64,000 nt of DNA from Bradyrhizobium nitroreducens (GTDB taxonomy: Bacteria > Pseudomonadota > Alphaproteobacteria > Rhizobiales > Xanthobacteraceae). Made by a program: the position numbers and the translations under genes. Every line of letters starts with the position of its first letter. The first letter of the stretch is position 1. Positions 35,280-43,266 of this stretch are shown piece by piece. The notes beneath the pieces were generated by a model, which worked only from the letters and a program-made list of their open reading frames with translations, did no database searches and had not been told where the DNA came from. The stretch is from contig NZ_LFJC01000003.1 in the NCBI RefSeq assembly GCF_002776695.1, forward strand, positions 4,214,145 to 4,278,144, written 5' to 3'.

Positions 35280-35696
35280 TTAATCGATCCAACTATTCCA
35301 GCTTGTGCGCTTGATTGTCTCTTCGATAACATCCACGAGCCAGATCTCCAGCTCCGGAAACGCCGATCCGACGCGCCGCCAAGCCATTCTGTACCCAGCA
35401 GCGCGTCTCGGAAGCCCCTTGCCGAAATGGGATGGCAACGCAATGACACATTGCGTTGCTCCATCGTTCAAGCGCGAAACCACACGAAAGAAACCTTGGA
35501 AGAAGTCTATCGACCAGGCTAGCCCCGAACTCTTGAACGAAACAACTTCGATCTTGATTTTCTGACCGCCCGTTGTCGCGATCACATCGCATCCCGTCTC
35601 GCCATTTCCGAGCTGTCTAGAAAGCTTGTATCCGAGGCCCTTCAATTCCCTTCTTAGAACTCTCTCGACACGATCGCTGCTAACGACTACCGCCAT
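35280..35696 (-). CDS. PD-(D/E)xK nuclease-like hypothetical protein
   Basis: A 138-residue protein. Residues ~5-50 look like a restriction-endonuclease fold core: RRELKGLGYKLSRQ, then TGCDVIATTGGQKIKIEVVSF (D...E-x-x, with K in place after the strand). This matches Mrr/Holliday-junction-resolvase-like domains used in mobile and defence genes. The remaining ~80 residues are unassigned. An upstream ATG at 35747 is possible; I prefer 35696, which has GAGGAAGG before it. Divergent from hicBA. Confidence 0.6.
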   Translation of the reverse strand: MAVVVSSDRVERVLRRELKGLGYKLSRQLGNGETGCDVIATTGGQKIKIEVVSFKSSGLAWSIDFFQGFFRVVSRLNDGATQCVIALPSHFGKGLPRRAAGYRMAWRRVGSAFPELEIWLVDVIEETIKRTSWNSWID

Positions 35697-35751
35697 GTCC
35701 TTCCTCGCAGGGCAACACTCTTTGAATCTAGGGAGCTTGCAAACCACGGTA

Positions 35752-35760
35752 TGCTATAAT
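35752..35760 (+). promoter_or_regulatory. Extended -10 promoter of hicBA
   Basis: TGCTATAAT (extended -10) ends 11 nt before the hicB ATG at 35772, so the leader would be only about 5 nt and lack a ribosome site. No good -35 is present, as expected for an extended -10 promoter. Confidence 0.62.
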
Positions 35761-35771
35761 GGCTTGTCGGT

Positions 35772-36023
35772 ATGAGGATCACCAGCCGCACATACACCCT
35801 GTCGATCGAGCGTCACGACAACGGATACCTTGCCTTCTTCCCGGCGCTCCCGGGCTGCCATACCTGGGGCCGGACTTTTGAGGAGGCGGTCAAACATGCC
35901 GAAGAGGCTTTGGCGCTGTATCTCGAAACCCTCGACGAGCTAGGCAAGACAATCCCCGAAGAAAAGGATATCAGCCAACCGGTGTCTTTGGGCGTAACCG
36001 TTCGGGTGCCCGTCATCGCCTAG
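35772..36023 (+). CDS. hicB: HicB-family antitoxin
   Basis: An 83-residue HicB antitoxin. The core RHDNGYLAFFPALPGCHTWG then TFEEAVKHAEEALALYLETL is the partially degraded RNase-H-like fold typical of HicB; the C-terminus (VSLGVTVRVPVI) is short and lacks an obvious DNA-binding domain. It neutralises HicA and probably autoregulates. HicB precedes HicA here; 1 bp separates them. Confidence 0.92.
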   Translation: MRITSRTYTLSIERHDNGYLAFFPALPGCHTWGRTFEEAVKHAEEALALYLETLDELGKTIPEEKDISQPVSLGVTVRVPVIA

Positions 36024-36024
36024 T

Positions 36025-36252
36025 ATGTTCGCAAGGCTCCCGGGGGTCCGGGCGACAGAGCTGGTCAAGGCACTTGAAAAGGCAGGCTTCGAAGTGATCC
36101 GGCAGAAGGGCAGCCACATCACCCTGCACAGCTTCCGAACGGAAAGAACGACGTTGGTCCCGATGCACCCCGGCGACTTCCCGCGCTGGCTGCTCAAGAA
36201 AATCATCAAAGATGCCGGACTGACAGAAGAACAATTCCGGCACTTTTTCTAG
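36025..36252 (+). CDS. hicA: HicA-family mRNA interferase toxin
   Basis: A 75-residue HicA toxin with a double-stranded-RNA-binding-like fold: TELVKALEKAGFEVIRQKGS, then HITLHSF with the active histidine (GSHITLH) and LVPMHPGDFPRWLLKKIIKD. HicA cleaves mRNA in translating cells. It appears intact, giving stability to the island. Confidence 0.92.
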   Translation: MFARLPGVRATELVKALEKAGFEVIRQKGSHITLHSFRTERTTLVPMHPGDFPRWLLKKIIKDAGLTEEQFRHFF

Positions 36253-36495
36253 CCCAATATTTTCAGCGGCCCCCGGCCACAGGCCGGGTCACGCTCTATC
36301 ACGCGGCAGGAGCCGCGCGACCGAGCCCCGCGAAGGAGATCGCGGGTCTCGGCCCTCCGGGTCACGATCGTTGCCGCTCGCCATACGCTCAGCAGCCCAA
36401 TCGAAACATTCGACCTTCGTCGCCATCGCTGAAAGCAATCCACAAGGGCGGCCGAACTTCATGGTCAGGCCGCTGACCTCCGCTACAATGTTTGA
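36253..36495. other. Intergenic region downstream of hicA
   Basis: No supported gene. The 3' end holds a TACAAT box (36484-36489) 6 nt before the small ORF at 36496. Confidence 0.4.
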
Positions 36496-36618
36496 ATGGA
36501 CATGGATGAAGACGAAAGTCCGGTCGTCGGCGAGCAGAAGCCAGGCACGGCCGAAGACCAATTCGATGATGATCTCATGCGCGACCTGGAGCGGCGCCAA
36601 TCGTCGTCATCACAGTAA
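36496..36618 (+). CDS. Small acidic hypothetical protein
   Basis: A 40-residue open frame (MDMDEDESPVVGEQKPGTAE...) with strongly acidic character. It is supported by the TACAAT box placed 6 nt ahead, matching the near-leaderless promoters of nearby genes. No ribosome site and no known family. Coding status is uncertain. Confidence 0.4.
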   Translation: MDMDEDESPVVGEQKPGTAEDQFDDDLMRDLERRQSSSSQ

Positions 36619-37321
36619 CCCCGTCCAACATACTCCCCCACTTACCACCCCACATACGGCATGTGGTCCCGGCATGTGGTGCGCCGTTCCCAATTCCCCA
36701 TACAATTCAACAAATTCCGCACACACAGCCCGTCGACCTTACGGCACGACTCCAATAGGCTTCACTCCGCCTCACCGGCTGCGTGCTCCACCCACTCGTT
36801 CATGGTGTCCCCTGACATTCGCTCCTCACTGCCTGCTCAATAATATGAGACAGGCAGATATCGTCGCTTCATGGGGGACACACATGAACTCGGGGAATCC
36901 TATTGGAGTCGTGCCCTTTCGGGCAACGACGGGACTGTGTGGCGGAGCATTCCACTGTGAGACGGCTCCGCTCGAGCGGTCTTAAGCACGCGAACTATTC
37001 GTACAACGAATCGTTCGCGTCCAATTTTCACTTTCACAATTCCAGCTTTTGCGGTTTGCGAATTTTCGGTTTTGCGCTTCTGAACTTTTGAACGTCGCAA
37101 AGATCACTTTTCGATCTTTCAAACTTTTTGCATTGTACAATGTCAGTGGGGCCACACCGTTGTGGCCGGGGTAGATCCCTGCGAGCGGGCGCCGGCCACC
37201 AGCCGTCGCGGCGAGCGTAGTGTCGTCCGGAGAAGGCAGGCGAAACTCCTCCGGAGCATGGGGATAATCGTCGGCCCGGGGCAATCCCCTGCCCTGCACG
37301 ACGCAGGGCTCCCCTCTGGCC
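36619..37321. other. Structured non-coding region before the ATPase genes, candidate oriT/oriV
   Basis: About 700 bp without a supported gene. It contains a hairpin at 36909-36929 (GCCC-TTTC-GGGC core), a near-perfect palindrome at 36988-37020, an AT-rich block with TTTGCG-type repeats (37045-37080), a hairpin at 37148-37165 (GGCCACA/TTGTGGCC) and a hairpin at 37291-37309 (GCCCTGC/GCAGGGC). The combination of inverted repeats and AT-rich DNA next to transfer ATPases suggests a transfer or replication origin. Confidence 0.5.
36988..37020. repeat. 33-nt near-perfect palindrome
   Basis: The left arm ACGCGAACTATTCGT and right arm ACGAATCGTTCGCGT pair at 14 of 15 positions around an ACA loop. An AT-rich, repeat-containing tract follows. 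Confidence 0.75.
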
Positions 37322-38593
37322 ATGACTTCCGAACACATCACAATCGGCACGGCGACACGTGGGCTGTCTCTGAAGATGCCCGTCAACATCGACGCGCTCG
37401 CGCGCGATCGGCATACGGTCATCTTTGGCCAGACTGGGACCGGCAAATCCGTCCTGCTCCGCAACATCTGTGCGCAAATCGCTGCCCAATCCGGCGGCCT
37501 GGCATTTCTCGACCCTCACGGTGAGAATGCCGAAGCTATCGTTTCCCTCATTCCGGCCGCCCGCGCGTCCGAATTGGTCTACATCGATCTTGCCAATGTC
37601 GACGACTTTGTCGGCCTCAACTTTCTCGACGGTGTCCCACCCAAGCGGCGAGCGACCGCCGCCGCCAACATCGTCACGGCGTTCGTCCACATCTGGGGTC
37701 GGGAGGCCGTCGGTGATCGATCGCAGGAAGTACTTCGGAACTCGCTGCTGGCATTGATGGAAGCGGGCGAAGCGACCCTGCTGGCCGTACTTCGGTTGTT
37801 GCGGAGCGATACCTACCGCGCTCGGATCGTGTCCAAGGTCAAGGACCCATTGGTACGGAGTTATTGGGTCGAAGCGTTCGGAACCTGGGACGATCGATTC
37901 CGCGATCAGGTCATCGCGCCGATCAGCAACAAGCTCGATGCCTGCCTGTCGCACCCAGCTCTCCGACACATCCTCAGCCAACCCAGAAACAAAATCGATA
38001 TCCGCAAGATCATGGACGAGCGGCGCATCCTAATCGCGAACTTGAGCAAAGGCAGCGTCGGCGAACATGCCTGCCGATTGTTCGGCGCCTTGCTGGTGTC
38101 CGCCATCACCAGCGCGGCGTTCTCGCGGAACGACATCGCAGAAGATCGAAGAGTGCCATTCGACCTGGTGCTTGATGAATTCAGCTCGGTCGTCACCAGC
38201 GACATCACCACCATTCTTTCGGAGGCACGCAAGTACCGCCTTCGATTGACGCTCGCGAGCCAGTATCTTTCCCAGATCCCGGACGACATCCTTGCCGCGG
38301 TCTTTGGCAATGCCGGGACCTATATCTCCTTGCGGCTTGGCAGCGACGACGCCCCCGAAATGGCAAACCAATTCGGCATCGAAAGCCAGGCGTTCCTCGA
38401 CCTGCCGAATTTCACGGCACGGATTCGTCCGCTGGTGGACGGCAATCCGGGTAGCCCGGAATATGTCGACCTGCTCCCGCCGCCTAACCCCATGCACGAC
38501 CGGGCCGCCCAGCTCATCCGCAATTCTCATGTGCGATTCACTCGCAAGTGCGAAGACGTCGAAGCCGACGTCAAGCGCCTATTTTACGACTAA
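37322..38593 (+). CDS. VirD4/TraM-type DNA-transfer ATPase
   Basis: A 423-residue P-loop ATPase of the HerA/FtsK class. Walker A is GQTGTGKSVLLRN (residues ~40), Walker B is LVLDEFSS (~280), and the arginine/sensor segment is LASQYLSQIPDDIL. FLDPHGENAEAIV is the usual TraD/TrwB-type loop. Such proteins pump or couple DNA to a translocation channel. No N-terminal membrane anchor is present, which differs from typical coupling proteins. A second ATPase follows at 39186. Confidence 0.83.
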   Translation: MTSEHITIGTATRGLSLKMPVNIDALARDRHTVIFGQTGTGKSVLLRNICAQIAAQSGGLAFLDPHGENAEAIVSLIPAARASELVYIDLANVDDFVGLNFLDGVPPKRRATAAANIVTAFVHIWGREAVGDRSQEVLRNSLLALMEAGEATLLAVLRLLRSDTYRARIVSKVKDPLVRSYWVEAFGTWDDRFRDQVIAPISNKLDACLSHPALRHILSQPRNKIDIRKIMDERRILIANLSKGSVGEHACRLFGALLVSAITSAAFSRNDIAEDRRVPFDLVLDEFSSVVTSDITTILSEARKYRLRLTLASQYLSQIPDDILAAVFGNAGTYISLRLGSDDAPEMANQFGIESQAFLDLPNFTARIRPLVDGNPGSPEYVDLLPPPNPMHDRAAQLIRNSHVRFTRKCEDVEADVKRLFYD

Positions 38594-38608
38594 TGCGTAT
38601 TTTTGATT

Positions 38609-38635
38609 GACTCCAACCTTCGGTTGAGTCTGATT
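38609..38635 (+). terminator. Hairpin with bulge after the first ATPase gene
   Basis: GACTCCAACC pairs with GGTTGAGTC (one bulge) around TTC, followed by TGATTTTC. It lies between the ATPase stop (38593) and the next ATG (38668). Termination or attenuation is possible. Confidence 0.42.
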
Positions 38636-38667
38636 TTCGGTATCTTCGGGGATGCGGGGGACAAACC

Positions 38668-39189
38668 ATGCGCGTCACAATTGAGCATCGGGAGGAAGCA
38701 GTCGGCGTTACCGGGTCGAACAAGGAGTGCTACGTCGACTGCAAAGTGGAGTTCTCCGAAGAGGAGCGCGCCATCATCAAAGAGCGCGACCTCCTCCGCG
38801 AGGGTTTTACCGTCAGGACCTCGACGCCGCTCCCAACCCCGACCCAATTCGTAAGCACCGGCGTCCTCCGCGTCGTCGGACGTATCTTGATGATCACCGG
38901 CGTCATTCTCGGCATTGCCGGCACCAACTTCGGCTTCCTGTTCTTCGTCGGTATGGGGCTCGAAATCTACGGTTGGGTTCGAATGCGGCGCCAGGACAAG
39001 CGCCTGGAAAGCGACGAACAGACCATCACCGTGAAGCAGCTTCTGGCCAATCCCGCCTTCACGGTTCATGCCTGGAACGCCGGATACGCCAAGAGCATCG
39101 AGGATGAAATCCGGCAACATCTCGTCGCGCTGAAGGCCCTGATCCAAAACAGCGCCCAGCTCCCGGCCAGCCAGACATTCGAGCTATGA
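38668..39189 (+). CDS. Two-span membrane protein in transfer module
   Basis: A 173-residue protein with two adjacent hydrophobic segments (FVSTGVLRVVGRILMITGVI and GTNFGFLFFVGMGLEIYGWV, residues ~63-110) and polar ends. It overlaps the large ATPase gene by 4 bp (ATGA), so the two are co-translated. A membrane partner of the ATPase is likely; no family is recognised. Confidence 0.72.
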   Translation: MRVTIEHREEAVGVTGSNKECYVDCKVEFSEEERAIIKERDLLREGFTVRTSTPLPTPTQFVSTGVLRVVGRILMITGVILGIAGTNFGFLFFVGMGLEIYGWVRMRRQDKRLESDEQTITVKQLLANPAFTVHAWNAGYAKSIEDEIRQHLVALKALIQNSAQLPASQTFEL

Positions 39190-41471
39190 AGATCGGGGAT
39201 TGGCTGGAGTGGCCGACCAAGTCCACTGACCCGGCCGCCAACGCCGCCATCGCGGTTTTCCTCGGCATCATTATCATCGGCGCGCTGGTGGCGGGCGCGA
39301 CCATCCTAATTCCTCTCGCATTGGTCGTCGGCATTGCCAAGGGCATTCACTGGTACGTCAACAAGCCCACGCCGACCGATCAGATATTTGCTCAAACCCA
39401 GCAGCGCAGCATATCGGCCAATTTCCCCGACACCGACAAGTTCATGGAGGCATACCTCGACCGCTTTATCGACGCCATCCGAGATGACCTCCCCGCTTAC
39501 CAAGCGTTTCTTCTCATCTCCCAGATCACCGAGGCAATCTACAAGGAAGAGAACCTGAACAATCCCCTGCCGCCACTGCTAGCCGCAAACGCGATCGAGG
39601 AGGGCCGTTACCGCGACCAACTCATTGCCCATCAACGCAAGAGTGCCGATGCTCCGCACACGCTCGAAGTCTTCAACTCCACACTCGGCAAGTGCTATCT
39701 CGACTTCATAGCCGCGCTACCTTCGATCGCAAAAGCCACCCCGGCCGAATTCGCCAAGTGCGACGAAGTGGAGACCTTTGCGACCTTCCCCCTCATCGAC
39801 GTGCTGCCGGACGCCGCCCAATTGGTTTGGCCGCTGATCCGCCCGTTCTTCACCCCGGAGGTGGAACAGCTTGGGCTGTTCGCCGCGCTCCGCAAGCAAT
39901 TCGAACGCAATGTTCACGACGCCTCCGGCGTCGAATATCCCGCCCCGAGCCACAAGCTGATCTTTCCGGACAAATATAAGGGTACACCGCGGCAAATCGT
40001 CTCCGCCTATCTCGGCAATACCCCGTTCGAGGCGCTGTTTTACGCCCCTATCCCCTTCTCCATCGGCGACCAGCAAAGATACGAACACACCCACGTCGTC
40101 GGTGGCTCCGGGCACGGAAAGACGCAACTCTTGCAACGCCTCATCATCAACGATCTTCAGCGCGAGAAGCCGCCAGCCCTCGTCATCCTGGACAGCCAGG
40201 GCGACATGCTGCGCAAGATTCAACACCTAGACCTGTTCGCCACCGGTAAGCCGCTGTCGGAGCGGATCGTCATCATCGATCCCGAGGACGTCGAATATCC
40301 CCCGGCCCTCAACATGTTTGACCTGAAGGCGGCACGCCTCGGCGACTATTCGCAGATGGTCAAAGAGCAGATCGAAGCATCGACTATCGAAACATTCAAC
40401 TACGTATTTGGCGCGCTGGCCGCCGAACTGACCAGCCGCCAAAACACCACCTTCGCCTTTGTGACTCGGTTGTTGCTGTCGATCCCCGGCGCTACCATGC
40501 ACACGTTGCGCGAACTGTTCGAGGATGGCGCCGCAAGCATCGATGCGAGTCCGTTCGCAGAACATATCCGCAAGCTCGACACCACCTCGCAGGCCTATTT
40601 CCAGAATCAATTCTTCACCAAGACGTACTCGCAAACCAAGCAGCAGATTGCGCGCCGCCTTTACAGCGTCCTGCAAGTGCCCGCTTTTGACCGGATGTTT
40701 GCCTCCAAGGCGAACCGCTTGGACATGTTCGAAGCCTTGCAAGGCGGCTCGATCGTCTTGATCAACACCAGTAAGGCCCTGCTCAAGACAGACGCGTCGG
40801 CGCTGTTCGGCCGCTACATAATCGCGCGCGTCATTTCGGCCGCATTCGAGCGGATCGCGATCCCAGCGGAAAAGCGCAATCCCGCCTTCCTCATCGTCGA
40901 TGAAGCCGAGGAATATTTCGACGAGAACCTAGAAACCCTGTTATCGCAGGCCCGCAAGTTCAAGGTCGGCGTGCTGTTCGCCCACCAGCACCTCGATCAG
41001 TTGACCCCTGCCCTCCGCGCCTCGGTCGCCGCCAATACGTCCATCAAGTTTGCCGGCGGCGTATCCGACAAGGACGCACGCGCTCTTGCATCCGACATGC
41101 GGACAACGCCGGACTTCATCACAGGCATGGCCAAGCGTGCTCGCTCGACCGAATTCGCCTGCCACGTCCGCAACTATACCGCCAGCGCAGTCCGGCTCAC
41201 CATCCCATTTGGCGCTCTGGAGGCCGCACCCACCATGTCGTCCGATGAGGCCGCAGATCTCGTCATGCGAAATCGAAAGCGGTACGCGACTTGGCCCGAC
41301 CAGCCGCGGCCGGACCCGGCCAACCCCGGCACACCACTGTCGGACGCGACACCAGAACGGTCACTGTTGACGGCGGGTCCAGAGGAAAAGGCGACCGCGG
41401 CGAGCAGCGAAGGCGACGATGGGACAAAGAAGACAGCGACCGATCCGGACAAGAAACGATGGCCGATGTGA
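39186..41471 (+). CDS. Membrane-anchored TraD/FtsK-class ATPase
   Basis: A 761-residue ATPase. Two hydrophobic segments near the N-terminus (AIAVFLGIIIIGALVAGATI, residues ~21-40, then ALVVG) anchor it. After a helical region (~80-290) comes the motor: Walker A GGSGHGKTQLLQ (~307), LDSQGDMLRKI, Walker B FLIVDEAEEYF (~575) and the FAHQHLDQLTPALR segment. The C-terminus is a disordered acidic tail. This is the candidate coupling protein of the island. Confidence 0.85.
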   Translation: MKIGDWLEWPTKSTDPAANAAIAVFLGIIIIGALVAGATILIPLALVVGIAKGIHWYVNKPTPTDQIFAQTQQRSISANFPDTDKFMEAYLDRFIDAIRDDLPAYQAFLLISQITEAIYKEENLNNPLPPLLAANAIEEGRYRDQLIAHQRKSADAPHTLEVFNSTLGKCYLDFIAALPSIAKATPAEFAKCDEVETFATFPLIDVLPDAAQLVWPLIRPFFTPEVEQLGLFAALRKQFERNVHDASGVEYPAPSHKLIFPDKYKGTPRQIVSAYLGNTPFEALFYAPIPFSIGDQQRYEHTHVVGGSGHGKTQLLQRLIINDLQREKPPALVILDSQGDMLRKIQHLDLFATGKPLSERIVIIDPEDVEYPPALNMFDLKAARLGDYSQMVKEQIEASTIETFNYVFGALAAELTSRQNTTFAFVTRLLLSIPGATMHTLRELFEDGAASIDASPFAEHIRKLDTTSQAYFQNQFFTKTYSQTKQQIARRLYSVLQVPAFDRMFASKANRLDMFEALQGGSIVLINTSKALLKTDASALFGRYIIARVISAAFERIAIPAEKRNPAFLIVDEAEEYFDENLETLLSQARKFKVGVLFAHQHLDQLTPALRASVAANTSIKFAGGVSDKDARALASDMRTTPDFITGMAKRARSTEFACHVRNYTASAVRLTIPFGALEAAPTMSSDEAADLVMRNRKRYATWPDQPRPDPANPGTPLSDATPERSLLTAGPEEKATAASSEGDDGTKKTATDPDKKRWPM

Positions 41472-41577
41472 TGTAAAATATTTGCTGTGAACACTACGCA
41501 TCACGGTTGTCCATTGCATCCCTTAGCTTCGTTTCCCGAACGTTTTCTTCGCGCCGGTCTTCCGGCACACCATCACT

Positions 41578-42627
41578 ATGGAGCCTCGAACTGACCGCCA
41601 GCGCCGACCGCGCAACCGAGCACAGAAGACCACCGGCGTCCTGGTCCGAACCGACCACGATGCCCGCGGGATTGCCGAACCGTTGGAGCGCTATGGCGAG
41701 TTGCTGACCTGCCAGATTGTTGCCCTCTACAATGCAATCCATGATCTACCGCCGCGCAGCGCCCATACCTTGGCGCGGCTGAAGCAGCTCTTCCATGAAT
41801 CGGAAGGATTGCCCGCCACCAGCAAGATCCTGCTGCGGCCTGACTACCAATGGCGCTACGGCTACAACCACCAGACCATCTATCGCCGTGCCATGGGGAC
41901 CAGCCGCCTGCTCCATGCCAAGGGCCTGCTCGACCCCATGATGATGCGCTGGGCCAACACCACGCGCGTCGTGCAGCTTTCCGACGATCCCCGCCAGGAG
42001 CCGTCCGACCACGATGCCGGCCTCTCGCTAGTGATGTCGTCGATCGAGATCGGCGTTAGGCGCAAGGCCAATCTCCGCTTCATCAGCCATCTCGAGATCC
42101 TACGCCATGCGTCGAGCGAAGCGCAGAATGCCCAAAGCCCACTCTCGATTCCCCTGCCGCAATTGCGGCACACCTTCCCCGACGGCAAGTCCATTGTGCT
42201 TGCCGACGTTCACGTTAAGCCGGACGCCATGTTCGGTATCGGATATGAGCGCGATCACAAATTCTTCGCGCTGGAATTCGATCGCAGCACCGAGGATGTC
42301 GAGCCGACCAAGAATTTGCAGCGAGCGTCGTGGCTGCGGAAAATTCTTTCGTATTCCTCCGCCTCAGTGAAGCCGAAACCCGTCTACCAAACCTATCTAA
42401 AAATTCCGAATCTGCTCGTGCTCTGCGTCTTCTCGGATGCCACCCGTATGGCGCACGTCATGCGCCTCACCAAAGCGCACGCGATTTATCCGGCTCAATT
42501 TCTATTCAAGGCGATTCCCCCCGTCGATCCGCTCTTGAATGCCACCACGCTGCTCCACCTCGCATCGGAACCATGGCAGCGGATCGGCGGCGCCTTCAAC
42601 CTCTTAACGGCTGAAGAAGGGAGGTGA
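41578..42627 (+). CDS. Replication-relaxation family protein
   Basis: A 349-residue protein of the PF13814 type. The N-terminal winged-helix region (LVRTDHDARGIAEPLERYGE, LTCQIVALYNAI) precedes RRAMGTSRLLHAKGLL-like and a nuclease-like half with AIRFHPDV-type equivalents here read as FGIGYERDHKFFALEFDRS. Such proteins occur next to TraD-type ATPases on integrative elements and plasmids. Exact role unknown. Its TGA overlaps the following GTG. Confidence 0.75.
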   Translation: MEPRTDRQRRPRNRAQKTTGVLVRTDHDARGIAEPLERYGELLTCQIVALYNAIHDLPPRSAHTLARLKQLFHESEGLPATSKILLRPDYQWRYGYNHQTIYRRAMGTSRLLHAKGLLDPMMMRWANTTRVVQLSDDPRQEPSDHDAGLSLVMSSIEIGVRRKANLRFISHLEILRHASSEAQNAQSPLSIPLPQLRHTFPDGKSIVLADVHVKPDAMFGIGYERDHKFFALEFDRSTEDVEPTKNLQRASWLRKILSYSSASVKPKPVYQTYLKIPNLLVLCVFSDATRMAHVMRLTKAHAIYPAQFLFKAIPPVDPLLNATTLLHLASEPWQRIGGAFNLLTAEEGR

Positions 42628-42812
42628 ATAATTTGGATATCGATACCCAGATCGCCCGCGTCAAAGACCTCATCGCCAAACGCGAAGAGATCGACACCGA
42701 GCTGTCCTCAATCCTGGGCGTCACGCCGAAAGCTCGGAAGCCGCAGCGATGCTCGAACTGCAACGAAGAGGGCCACAGCGCCCGCACCTGTCCGCAATTG
42801 CAGGCACAATAA
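42624..42812 (+). CDS. CCHC zinc-knuckle small protein
   Basis: A 62-residue protein whose C-terminus reads CSNCNEEGHSARTCP, a complete CX2CX4HX4C zinc knuckle as in retroviral nucleocapsids and eukaryotic RNA/ssDNA-binding proteins. The N-terminal half is a short helix (IARVKDLIAKREEIDTELSS). It starts with GTG overlapping the previous stop. Single-strand nucleic-acid binding is a reasonable inference. Zinc knuckles are uncommon in bacteria outside mobile elements. Confidence 0.82.
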   Translation: MNNLDIDTQIARVKDLIAKREEIDTELSSILGVTPKARKPQRCSNCNEEGHSARTCPQLQAQ

Positions 42813-42819
42813 AGAGTGA

Positions 42820-42849
42820 GGGCTGGCCCACGGGCCAGCCCTCGTTTCG
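42820..42849. terminator. Strong hairpin terminator
   Basis: GAGGGCTGGCCC and GGGCCAGCCCTC form a 12-bp perfect stem with an AC loop, followed by GTTT. It separates the plus-strand module from the convergent hypothetical gene. Confidence 0.82.
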
Positions 42850-42868
42850 ATGCGCCGCATAAGCGATA

Positions 42869-43117
42869 TTATTCGTCCGGCGGACCATCGCCCTCCGGCG
42901 GCAACGGCGGAAGCAGGATCAACGTCCCGTCCCATTGCCCGACGGGCAGCGTGTTGAGCTTCACCGAGAAGCCCTCCTCGCCGTTCTTCCGTTCGAAGGC
43001 GACGCCGACCGTGACCCAACGCCCGCGATTGTTGGAATCCGGCGCACGAACCACGAACTTCACTTCACGCCTTTCCTGCGGCTGTCCCGAACGCCGCGAG
43101 ATCGAAGCATCTGCCAT
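42869..43117 (-). CDS. Small hypothetical protein of mobile elements
   Basis: An 82-residue soluble protein. VKFVVRAPDSNNRGRWVTVG then VAFERKNGEEGFSVKLNTLP has the character of DUF736-like proteins in conjugative modules: short beta strands and a Pro-rich acidic tail. It is convergent with the zinc-knuckle gene, sharing a terminator. Confidence 0.68.
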   Translation of the reverse strand: MADASISRRSGQPQERREVKFVVRAPDSNNRGRWVTVGVAFERKNGEEGFSVKLNTLPVGQWDGTLILLPPLPPEGDGPPDE

Positions 43118-43266
43118 GATGCACTCCCTTCTCCCGCAGCTTGAAGTGCGGGTGCGAACGTCGCGCGTATCTGCGCCATCCGCACCCGCACTCCAGTCCT
43201 ATCCCCAAGTGTACCAAGCCCTTCCAAAACTGCATGTCAAAATGGTCGCAGGAAAGGAGGCTCACC

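Noticed and set aside
36289..36600. Minus-strand frame of 103 residues between hicA and the ATPase genes
   Set aside because: No ribosome site, no recognisable family, and it overlaps the small plus-strand ORF and a promoter-like box.
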